This document shows positions 28,343 to 35,063 of a stretch of DNA of 64,000 nt, one piece after another; within the stretch, counting starts at the first letter, position 1, and every line of letters begins with the position of its first letter. The notes beneath the pieces were generated by a model. The model saw only the letters and a list, made by a program, of their open reading frames with translations, made no database searches and was not told the origin of the DNA. The position numbers and the translations under genes were made by a program. This DNA is from Xylanibacter ruminicola (GTDB lineage: Bacteria > Bacteroidota > Bacteroidia > Bacteroidales > Bacteroidaceae). The stretch lies in NCBI GenBank assembly GCA_015060625.1, contig SUYC01000002.1, positions 268,961 to 332,960 of the forward strand, in the 5' to 3' direction.

Positions 28343-30133
28343 ATGAGAAGATTTTACTCATCATTGATATTTTGTTTCGTTGTTCTTACAGCGATGGCGC
28401 AGGGCTGGCCCAAAAGTTATAGTGGTGTGATGCTGCAAGGGTTCTATTGGAACTCTTATGCCGATACGCAGTGGACACGTCTGGAGCGACAGGCCGACGA
28501 TCTTGCGAAGGTGTTCGACCTGGTGTGGATTCCGCAGAGTGGCTACTGTGGCGGACAGTCGATGGGATACGACGATCTGTACTGGTTCAATAACTATAAC
28601 AGCTCATTTGGAACCGAGGCCGAATTGCGCTCCATGATTAAAACCTTTAAAGATAAAGGCATCGGCACCATCGCCGATGTGGTGATTAATCACCGTCGTA
28701 ATGTGTCATCATGGACCGACTTCCCTGCAGAGACTTATAATGGCGTGACCTATCAGTTGACTTATAATGATATCTGTAGCGACGATGAGGCTGCAAAGAA
28801 CGGTCAGAAGGTTGGCCCGAATAAGGATACTGGCGAAGGCTGGGATGGCATGCGCGACCTGGATCACAAGAGCGAGAATGTGCAGACTAATGTCAAGGCT
28901 TATCTCAAGTTCCTTCTTAACGACCTGGGCTATACCGGATTCCGCTACGACATGGTGAAAGGCTATGGTGCCGAATTTACCAAGATGTATAATGAGGATA
29001 GTAAGCCTCAGTTCTCGGTGGGTGAGTGCTGGGATAGCAGTAATACCATCAAGAACTGGATTGAGGGTACGGGCAAGACAAGTGCGGCTTTCGACTTCCA
29101 GTTCCGCTATACTGTAAGAAATGCTGCAAATAATGGTGACTGGACCCAGCTTGGAAAGCAGAATGATGGTAACTGGCCATTGGTAAGTGCCAAGTATGAA
29201 AGTGGCAGCTATCGTCAGTATGCGGTGACCTTCGTTGAGAATCATGATACCGAGAAGCGTCCTGATGCAGATCAGGACCCTATCAAGAAAGATACTTTGG
29301 CAGCCAATGCCTACCTGTTGGCTATGCCAGGCACGCCTTGTGTGTTCCTGACACACTGGAAAGCCTATAGACAGGAGATTGCTAACATGATAACCGTGCG
29401 CAAGGCTGTAGGCATCACAAACCTCAGTGCTACGACGAATTTGGCATCAGCTAAGGATTACTATGCTGTGCAGACAACTGGTACCAACGGCAAACTGCTT
29501 GCTGTAGTGGGCACCAAGGCTGCAAGCTATGAACCCAAGGGTGATGGCTGGAAGAAAGTTATCAGTGGTTACCACTATGTATATTATGTGAGCGATCTTG
29601 ATCCTGCAACTATTGTTTATCCAGAGATCAATACCGAGGAAGAGAAAGATGGTGAATACGCTGGAGTTCCTGCTTTCTGTACCATGGAAGAGGGTGAGCG
29701 CTGTGCTTTCTTTGAGGCTCCTGTAAGCTGGGGTAGTCAGATTTTTGTCTGGGCTTGGATGAACAATGGTGATGGAAAAGATTACCTTGGCACCAGTTGG
29801 CCTGGTGTGAATGCTACAAAGATAGGCACGGCTGATAATGGTAACAGCGTTTGGAAGTGGACTGTAACAGGTTCAGTAAATCCCGATAACATTATTTTTA
29901 GTGGTGGTGGTATGCAAACAGGTAATATGAATTATACCAACGGTGGCTACTACTTTGGTAAAGATGGTTTGAAAGCCACCGTAACAGCAACGGCTATACG
30001 CCATATCGATATGACAGGTCAGCCTGCCGAGCATGCCGTCTTCGATCTTCAAGGCCGACAGGTAGGCACCACCAAGAGTTCGTTGAAACCTGGGGTTTAC
30101 ATTATTAATAAGCAAAAGTTCATAGTAAGATAG
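28343..30133 (+). CDS. GH13 alpha-amylase with C-terminal starch-binding module and secretion-like tail
   Basis: 596 residues. Signal peptide (1-19, ending AMAQ). GH13 barrel (about 25-400) with the four conserved regions: DVVINHR, nucleophile Asp203 (GFRYDMVKG), acid Glu228 (SVGECWD) and Asp302 (ENHDTEK). A module at about 465-545 (FVWAWMNNGDGKDYLG) resembles starch-binding CBM26-type domains. The last 40 residues (FDLQGRQVGTTKSS, then PGVYIINKQKFIVR) form a tail found on many Prevotella secreted enzymes and resembling type IX sorting signals. There is no lipobox, so it is not a SusG-type lipoprotein. It probably hydrolyses starch outside the cell. Confidence 0.93.
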   Translation: MRRFYSSLIFCFVVLTAMAQGWPKSYSGVMLQGFYWNSYADTQWTRLERQADDLAKVFDLVWIPQSGYCGGQSMGYDDLYWFNNYNSSFGTEAELRSMIKTFKDKGIGTIADVVINHRRNVSSWTDFPAETYNGVTYQLTYNDICSDDEAAKNGQKVGPNKDTGEGWDGMRDLDHKSENVQTNVKAYLKFLLNDLGYTGFRYDMVKGYGAEFTKMYNEDSKPQFSVGECWDSSNTIKNWIEGTGKTSAAFDFQFRYTVRNAANNGDWTQLGKQNDGNWPLVSAKYESGSYRQYAVTFVENHDTEKRPDADQDPIKKDTLAANAYLLAMPGTPCVFLTHWKAYRQEIANMITVRKAVGITNLSATTNLASAKDYYAVQTTGTNGKLLAVVGTKAASYEPKGDGWKKVISGYHYVYYVSDLDPATIVYPEINTEEEKDGEYAGVPAFCTMEEGERCAFFEAPVSWGSQIFVWAWMNNGDGKDYLGTSWPGVNATKIGTADNGNSVWKWTVTGSVNPDNIIFSGGGMQTGNMNYTNGGYYFGKDGLKATVTATAIRHIDMTGQPAEHAVFDLQGRQVGTTKSSLKPGVYIINKQKFIVR

Positions 30134-30137
30134 TTAG

Positions 30138-30938
30138 TTAGTATTTGAGAAACGCACGGACAGCAAACCAGCAGTGTAGTAGGAAGGTTTGCACACGTCC
30201 GTAATGATGCTCCATCACTCGGTATCGCTCCCATAGCGATTCACGATGATGGAGCGTTGTTTGTCCCTCTTGGGTGTAGTTGGCCACTACCATGTGCAGG
30301 TTCAGCAGGGGCACCTCTTCTTTGGCAGCTGCTTTCATCACACGGATACACCAGTCAACATCAGCCGAATAGCGGTATTGCATATCATAAGGCGTGGCAA
30401 TGGCGAAGTCGGCACGGGCATAAAAGGCCTGATGGCATACCAGCATACCTTGGCGGAACGATTTCCAAGTAAGGTGCTCGGGTGAAGCCAACCGGCGATG
30501 ATGCAGAAAATGGCCCTCGCCATCCACAATGTCGGTATCACCGTAGAGCACAGCAGGATGCTGGGTGTTGGGTGTTGGGTGATGGGTGTTGGTGGCTGCT
30601 TCGGCTATGTGGCGGGCGGTGTCGGGTGAGGGGAGAAAGTCGCCGGCATTCAGAAAACAAACGTAATCGCCAGTCAGGCATCTCAAACCTTTGTTCATGG
30701 CGTCGTAGATACCCTTGTCGGGTTCTGATACGACCTGTATCTGGTGTTCGCTTGCAGCTGCATTCGAACGGGCGGTGTAGGCATCTACCAACTTCAGCGT
30801 GTCGTCTGTCGATGCACCATCGATAATCAGGTGCTCGATGTTCGGATAATCCTGTTCAAGCACGCTGTCGAGTGTTCGTTGCAGCACCTTGGCGGCGTTA
30901 TAGGTAATGGTAACGTAGGTTATTCTTATATCGTTCAT
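30138..30938 (-). CDS. Glycosyltransferase family 2
   Basis: 266 residues, cytoplasmic. GT-A fold start (ITYVTITYNAAKVLQRTLDSVLEQDYPNIEHLIIDGASTD in outline), KGIYDAMNKGL and FLNAGD are typical of GT2 enzymes that add sugars to surface polysaccharides or O-antigens. The stop lies 4 bp from the amylase stop on the other strand. It is the last gene of a three-gene operon, one base after the acetyltransferase. The stretch at about 30562-30594 is a heptamer tandem repeat inside the coding sequence, coding for a His/Pro/Thr/Asn-rich insert. Donor and acceptor are unknown. Confidence 0.9.
   Translation of the reverse strand: MNDIRITYVTITYNAAKVLQRTLDSVLEQDYPNIEHLIIDGASTDDTLKLVDAYTARSNAAASEHQIQVVSEPDKGIYDAMNKGLRCLTGDYVCFLNAGDFLPSPDTARHIAEAATNTHHPTPNTQHPAVLYGDTDIVDGEGHFLHHRRLASPEHLTWKSFRQGMLVCHQAFYARADFAIATPYDMQYRYSADVDWCIRVMKAAAKEEVPLLNLHMVVANYTQEGQTTLHHRESLWERYRVMEHHYGRVQTFLLHCWFAVRAFLKY
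30562..30594. repeat. Heptanucleotide tandem repeat within the GT2 gene
   Basis: Four consecutive copies of TGGGTG(T/A) (30562-30589) plus a partial copy. Because the unit is seven bases, gain or loss of one unit would shift the reading frame. Confidence 0.75.
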
Positions 30939-30939
30939 A

Positions 30940-31518
30940 TTATAATTCTATCTTACAGTTCTGTCCGTCTTTCTTGATGATATAGGCGGGATTACCGACG
31001 ACGGCGCAGTTGTCGGGCACGTTCTTGGATACCACAGCACCGGCACCAATGGTTACGTGGTTGCCGATGGTGATACCGCCAAACACGGTGGCGCCGGTAA
31101 ATATCTTCACATCGTTGCCGATGGTCGGACGCTGCATTTTTCCGTCGTTACCCAGAGTCACCAGTTGCAGACAATAAAAATTGCTACCGATGCGTTCGGC
31201 ATTCAGGTAGGTGGCATAGTTGTGTTCAAAGTGGGCACCCGGACCGATGCTGGGACACCAGATGTGGAGTGTGGGGTCGGGGGGCAGCAGCCATTTGATA
31301 AATACCGATACATATTCGCCCAGACGGTAATAAAACAGGTTGCGGAACACACGCTGACGGGTGCACACTTTGATAAAAGCACCCACACCACTGCCATCGG
31401 CAGAGTATTTCTCTAAATCGGGGGCTATCTTGCTACGATTCGCTATATATAATATAATATGTGGAATCATGCGCAGGGTTGAGGCCGAGAGTATCACGGC
31501 TTGAGTCAGTGGATTCAT
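30940..31518 (-). CDS. Hexapeptide-repeat O-acetyltransferase (serine acetyltransferase-like)
   Basis: 192 residues. The N-terminal half is helical; the C-terminal half (about 100-185) is a left-handed beta-helix with hexapeptide repeats (ITIGNHVTIGAGAVVSKNVP) and the end motif CAVVGNPAYII, as in CysE and polysaccharide acetyltransferases. The start overlaps the stop of the upstream glycosyltransferase by four bases (ATGA). Lying between two glycosyltransferases, it more likely acetylates a surface polysaccharide sugar than serine, but this is inference. Confidence 0.87.
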   Translation of the reverse strand: MNPLTQAVILSASTLRMIPHIILYIANRSKIAPDLEKYSADGSGVGAFIKVCTRQRVFRNLFYYRLGEYVSVFIKWLLPPDPTLHIWCPSIGPGAHFEHNYATYLNAERIGSNFYCLQLVTLGNDGKMQRPTIGNDVKIFTGATVFGGITIGNHVTIGAGAVVSKNVPDNCAVVGNPAYIIKKDGQNCKIEL

Positions 31519-32789
31519 ATCTTGTAATGCTTGTAGGCCATCGCCTGGTTATACACTTCGATATATCTTGAGGCCACACTACGTTGCGAGTAGTTCATGT
31601 TGACCTGATGCACGGCTTGCTGCGAGAGGTGTGCATAGTTGGCGTTGCTAAGAACCCAGTTGATACCTGTTGCCAGGTCGTCGGCATCGCGAAAACGGGC
31701 CACGTAACCGTTCTGCTGATGCGCAATCATCTCGGGTATGCCTCCCACTCTGAAGCCTACGCAGGGCACGCCACAAGCCATGGCTTCCATGATGGTGTTG
31801 GGCAGATTGTCCTCCAGCGAGGGCAGTACAAACACATCGGCAGCATTGTAAACATCCACAATGCGCTTCTCGTTGTTCACATAACCCAATGGATAAACAG
31901 GCAGCGCCAGCTGGGGGGCTACATCCTCTGAATGACCGCCTAAGATGGCAATCACTGTGTTTTCGCGTGTCTCTGGGTGCTGTTCTGCTAAGCGGTTGAT
32001 GGCGTCGGTAAAATAGTTCATGCCCTTGCGACTGTCGGTAACACGTTGCGACACAAACAGGATAATGCGCTTATCCGTAGGCAACTCCAGGCGCTGGCGC
32101 GCTTCTGTTTTATCTTCGGGTTGATAGATATGCGTGTCGATGGGGTTGGGCACGCTGCAGATATGCTGATCTTTCAAGAGGGCACTCTTTTTGGCCTCGC
32201 CTTCTAACCACTTGCTGCAGGCCACAAACGATATGTGATGTTCGCTCAGTATCTTCTGTTTCTGATTCCAAACGGTAGCCGAAAGGTCGGTTGCCGAACC
32301 GCCACCAGGCAACAACTGGCACTGTTTGCAGGCTGTTTTAAAGTAGCTGCAGCCACGGGTATAATGGCAAATGGCTGTAGCTGGCCATATGTCGTGCATG
32401 GTCCAAACCACAGGTTTACCGCTGCGCAGTATCTTTCGGATGCTGCCGAGCGACAGCATGCCCTGATTGATCCAGTGCAGATGGATGATGTCGGCCTCTT
32501 GAAATTCGCGCATGCTGGTGATGTCGGTACCGGCATTGGCGATGTCGATCTCAAACAGGTGCTGCTTACTGAAGTGCAGATGGATGAACACCACCAGTCG
32601 CTCCCATAGGAAATGCCAACGCTTCATAGGCGACTTGGGCAGTTGGGCTACCGTCAGGGTGTCCGACTCCTTGTCGCATACCAGCATTTTGGCTTTTACA
32701 CCATTATTATTAAGAGCCTTCATCAAACGGTTGGCTGCTACAGCAGCCCCGCCTGTACGCTCGCTCGTATTTACAATGAGTACTTTCAT
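31515..32789 (-). CDS. Glycosyltransferase family 4 (GT-B)
   Basis: 425 residues from the ATG at 32789. A longer frame to 32975 is rejected because the promoter lies at 32794. The N-terminal domain opens MKVLIVNTSERTGGAAVAAN; the C-terminal nucleotide-sugar site shows FVLPSLEDNLPNTIMEAMACG and GFRVGGIPEMI, the GT4 E-x7-E motif. No membrane segment, so cytoplasmic. It heads a compact operon with the acetyltransferase and GT2 genes, probably for exopolysaccharide or O-antigen assembly. Confidence 0.9.
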   Translation of the reverse strand: MKVLIVNTSERTGGAAVAANRLMKALNNNGVKAKMLVCDKESDTLTVAQLPKSPMKRWHFLWERLVVFIHLHFSKQHLFEIDIANAGTDITSMREFQEADIIHLHWINQGMLSLGSIRKILRSGKPVVWTMHDIWPATAICHYTRGCSYFKTACKQCQLLPGGGSATDLSATVWNQKQKILSEHHISFVACSKWLEGEAKKSALLKDQHICSVPNPIDTHIYQPEDKTEARQRLELPTDKRIILFVSQRVTDSRKGMNYFTDAINRLAEQHPETRENTVIAILGGHSEDVAPQLALPVYPLGYVNNEKRIVDVYNAADVFVLPSLEDNLPNTIMEAMACGVPCVGFRVGGIPEMIAHQQNGYVARFRDADDLATGINWVLSNANYAHLSQQAVHQVNMNYSQRSVASRYIEVYNQAMAYKHYKI

Positions 32790-32793
32790 GTGG

Positions 32794-32825
32794 CAAAGGT
32801 ACGAATAAGTGAGAAGAAAACCAAA
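32794..32825 (-). promoter_or_regulatory. Promoter of the glycosyltransferase operon, probably leaderless
   Basis: On the reverse strand TTTG (32822-32825), a 20-bp spacer and TACCTTTG (32794-32801). Only four bases separate the -7 box from the ATG, so transcription should start at or next to the start codon. Confidence 0.7.
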
Positions 32826-32940
32826 TAATATTTGAGTTTTCTCGAACGGAAGTACTTTCGGGCATGGCCCAAAGGTACAATAAGTTTTTGTTAAAACCAA
32901 GTGAAAATACGTAAATATATGTTGTGCTCGCGCACAAGGC

Positions 32941-32954
32941 TTGATATAAATCAA
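32941..32954. promoter_or_regulatory. FNR/CRP-type box
   Basis: TTGAT-ATAA-ATCAA is a perfect match to the FNR consensus TTGATN4ATCAA. It lies 61 bp before the -7 box of the small-RNA candidate, centred near -81, a common activator position. It could also serve the divergent operon. The cognate regulator is not in the window. Confidence 0.5.
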
Positions 32955-33015
32955 GATAAGCATGTGTTTGTACACTTAAAACACAGAAAAACTTGTGAGA
33001 TTCGGAAAAACGTCG

Positions 33016-33023
33016 TACCTTTG
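33016..33023 (+). promoter_or_regulatory. -7 box of the small-RNA candidate
   Basis: TACCTTTG preceded after 20 bp by CTTG (32992-32995), a near match to the -33 element. No protein-coding frame follows. Confidence 0.65.
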
Positions 33024-33028
33024 CACCC

Positions 33029-33275
33029 GTCAAAAGGTTAATAGATTAGATTGTTTTAGGTTAGTAGTAATATTTATAGTTTTAGGTTTTTAGTTATTGG
33101 TAAAAGAAAGTTTTCAACAGTGGGATAACTGGAGGTCGCTGTGAAGCTCCCTTTTAAACTTTCAAATTTTTGGTCCTGTTGGGCTGAAAATTTCTTTTTA
33201 TAGAAAAGGATTTTTAGTTAAACATAGGCTTTTGTAATGCCACAGCTCGTGAGGGTTGTGGCATTACTCTTTTTA
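33029..33275 (+). ncRNA. Candidate structured small RNA, about 245 nt, 6S-like or unclassified
   Basis: The 535 bp between the glycosyltransferase operon and ispF have no credible gene. They hold a promoter (-7 box 33016) and a terminator (33235-33274) facing the same way, with structured sequence between. Possible helices are GAAAGTTT (33106-33113) with AAACTTTC (33156-33163), GGAG (33131-33134) with CTCC (33147-33150), and AAATTTT (33164-33170) with AAAATTT (33187-33193). Alternatively 33106-33120 pairs with 33176-33194 around a bulge, giving one long rod. A long rod with an internal bulge is 6S-like, but I cannot match it to a family. Coordinates of the ends are estimates. Confidence 0.6.
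33235..33274 (+). terminator. Terminator of the small-RNA candidate
   Basis: TAATGCCACA (33235-33244) pairs perfectly with TGTGGCATTA (33257-33266), followed by CTCTTTTT. Confidence 0.85.
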
Positions 33276-33282
33276 TTCCTCT

Positions 33283-33309
33283 CCAGCCCTCCTCCAAGGG
33301 GAGGGGGGC
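33283..33309. repeat. GC-rich imperfect palindrome (CCCTCC...GGAGGG)
   Basis: CCCTCCTCCAAGGGGAGGGG lies between the small-RNA terminator and the ispF stop. Similar CCTCCCCTTGGGGAGG-type palindromes are widespread between genes in Bacteroidetes. It may act as the ispF 3' stem. Confidence 0.5.
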
Positions 33310-33324
33310 AAGGAGTGGGGGAGT

Positions 33325-33801
33325 CTATTTCTCAATCAGAACTACGGCGTAGGCCGAGATTCCTTCTTCGCGACCGGTAAAGCCGAGTTTCTCGGTGGTG
33401 GTAGCTTTGATAGAGATATCGTCTTCGTCGCAACCAATCACTTGGGCCATGCAGGCTTTCATCTCAGGGATGTGTGGATTCATCTTGGGGCGCTCGGCGC
33501 AGATGGTGGCATCGATGTTCACCAGCTTATAACCTTTGGTGGCTATCAGCTCGATGGTTTTCTTCAGGATAACCTTACTGTCCATGCCATCGGTAAACTC
33601 GGCAGTATCGGGAAAGTGATAACCGATATCACGCATGTTGGCGGCTCCCAGTAAAGCATCGCATACTGCGTGTAGCAGTACGTCGGCGTCGCTGTGACCT
33701 AACAAACCCTTACTATGTTCTAACTTAATGCCGCCCATCCAAAGGTCGCGGCCTTCTACTAACTGATGGACATCAAAGCCCATTCCTACTCTAATCTTCA
33801 T
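33325..33801 (-). CDS. ispF: 2-C-methyl-D-erythritol 2,4-cyclodiphosphate synthase
   Basis: 158 residues, the usual length. Metal-binding Asp/His are in GMGFDVHQL, and the substrate motif is LLGHSDADVLLHAVCDALLGA; DIGYHFPDT and ATTTEKLGFTGREEGI complete the family signature. It catalyses the fifth step of the MEP pathway to isoprenoids in the cytoplasm. It follows porV after 32 bp that contain the repeat AATGTTTAATCTTTA, and is probably the last gene of the FAH-porU-porV-ispF run. Confidence 0.97.
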   Translation of the reverse strand: MKIRVGMGFDVHQLVEGRDLWMGGIKLEHSKGLLGHSDADVLLHAVCDALLGAANMRDIGYHFPDTAEFTDGMDSKVILKKTIELIATKGYKLVNIDATICAERPKMNPHIPEMKACMAQVIGCDEDDISIKATTTEKLGFTGREEGISAYAVVLIEK

Positions 33802-33807
33802 ATTCTC

Positions 33808-33843
33808 AATGTTTAATCTTTAATGTTTAATCTTTAATGTTTG
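33808..33843. repeat. Low-complexity intergenic repeat AATGTTTAATCTTTA
   Basis: AATGTTTAATCTTT repeated between ispF and porV; the same words occur between porV and porU (35010-35063). Confidence 0.7.
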
Positions 33844-35009
33844 AACAGGTCCTTAATTCCGTCCATATCAAACGTGAGTGAGAATCGCAGCGTTTGGTCG
33901 AGTGGATTGCTGCGGGCTGTTGAGATGACGTAGCCCACATCCAGTGAGAATACGTTCATCTTAAATCCGCCACCCACAGTAAAGTATTTCAGGTTACCCT
34001 TTGATTCTGCCTGATGGTGGTAACCGGCGCGCAGCGAGAACTGGTCGTGATACACATATTCGGCACCCACGCTCCATTGTATCTCTTTCAACTCCTCGCT
34101 GAATCCGCCAGGGGCATCACTGAAACTCTTGAATAGGCCGCTGATAGCACTGATGTCACTATATTCGCGGCGTACACGGTCTTGGTAGTCGCTGTTCGAT
34201 TCCCCCTCTTCCTGGCGTGGTACTGTGGGTACCAGCAGTTTGTTGGCGTCGGCGGCAAAGCTAATGCGGTTATATTCGTCGATAGGCACCATCAGCGAAG
34301 CTCCTAAGCGCAGGTTGGCGGGCAGGAACTGACTCTCGTCGTCGCCGTAATAGCTGATTTTGCTACCGATGTTCGACATGTTCAGTCCGATGCCTAACTG
34401 GCACTCTCTGCTGCCTAACATCACATATTTATTATAGTACATCGCCAGGTCGGCAGCAAAGGCCGAGGCAGGTTTCGAGTCTTCGCTGTAGTCGTAGCGC
34501 AGGTCGCTGTATATCCAGCGGATGGCTGCTGCCAGTGAGAAGTTCTCGCTCAGCATCATCGAGTAGGCCACATCAAGCGACATCTCGTAGGGTTTTACCG
34601 TCATACCGTCGTTGGCAAACACCTCGCCTAACGAGAAGTAGCGCAGCGAACCGCTGACGGCCGAATAGTCGCCTATACGATAGTAGCCGGCCAAATAGGC
34701 CAGATCGATATCATTCACCAACTGTCGCAACCATGGGGTGTAGTTCAGGGCGATACCGGCGCGACTGATGCAGAAGGGGTACTTGGCGGGGTTCCAATAC
34801 TGTGAGTTCACGTCGGGGTCGGTAGCTGCACCCACATCACCCATACCGGCACCACGGGCATCAGGTGCTATCGTCTGAGATATCACGGCATGTTCAACCG
34901 GGTTAAACATCGCGTTCTTCTCGTCCTGAGCCGATGCAGTGAAGAGTGAATAGTGAATAGTGAAAAGTGTCACCATCATCCACCTTAATATACGTCCATT
35001 ATCTTTCAT
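33834..35009 (-). CDS. porV: Type IX secretion outer-membrane protein PorV (LptO)
   Basis: 391 residues from the ATG at 35009 (an in-frame TTG at 35018 is less likely). Signal peptide ends TASAQ. The start of the mature protein (VISQTIAPDARGAGMGDVGAATDPDVNSQYWNPAKY in outline) is characteristic of PorV, a FadL-like 14-strand barrel. PorV shuttles cargo from the type IX translocon to the PorU sortase. The neighbouring gene is porU, as in Porphyromonas gingivalis. Confidence 0.93.
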   Translation of the reverse strand: MKDNGRILRWMMVTLFTIHYSLFTASAQDEKNAMFNPVEHAVISQTIAPDARGAGMGDVGAATDPDVNSQYWNPAKYPFCISRAGIALNYTPWLRQLVNDIDLAYLAGYYRIGDYSAVSGSLRYFSLGEVFANDGMTVKPYEMSLDVAYSMMLSENFSLAAAIRWIYSDLRYDYSEDSKPASAFAADLAMYYNKYVMLGSRECQLGIGLNMSNIGSKISYYGDDESQFLPANLRLGASLMVPIDEYNRISFAADANKLLVPTVPRQEEGESNSDYQDRVRREYSDISAISGLFKSFSDAPGGFSEELKEIQWSVGAEYVYHDQFSLRAGYHHQAESKGNLKYFTVGGGFKMNVFSLDVGYVISTARSNPLDQTLRFSLTFDMDGIKDLFKH

Positions 35010-35063
35010 AATCTTCAATGTTTAATCTTTAATCTTCAATGTTTAATCTTTAATGTTTAACCA
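35010..35063. repeat. Low-complexity intergenic repeat between porV and porU
   Basis: Alternating AATCTTCAATGTTTAATCTTTA words, more than three copies. The last copies overlap the end of porU. Confidence 0.7.

Noticed and set aside
32790..32975. N-terminal extension of the GT4 glycosyltransferase
   Set aside because: The extension covers the promoter elements at 32794-32825, and the family start MKVLIVN lies at 32789.
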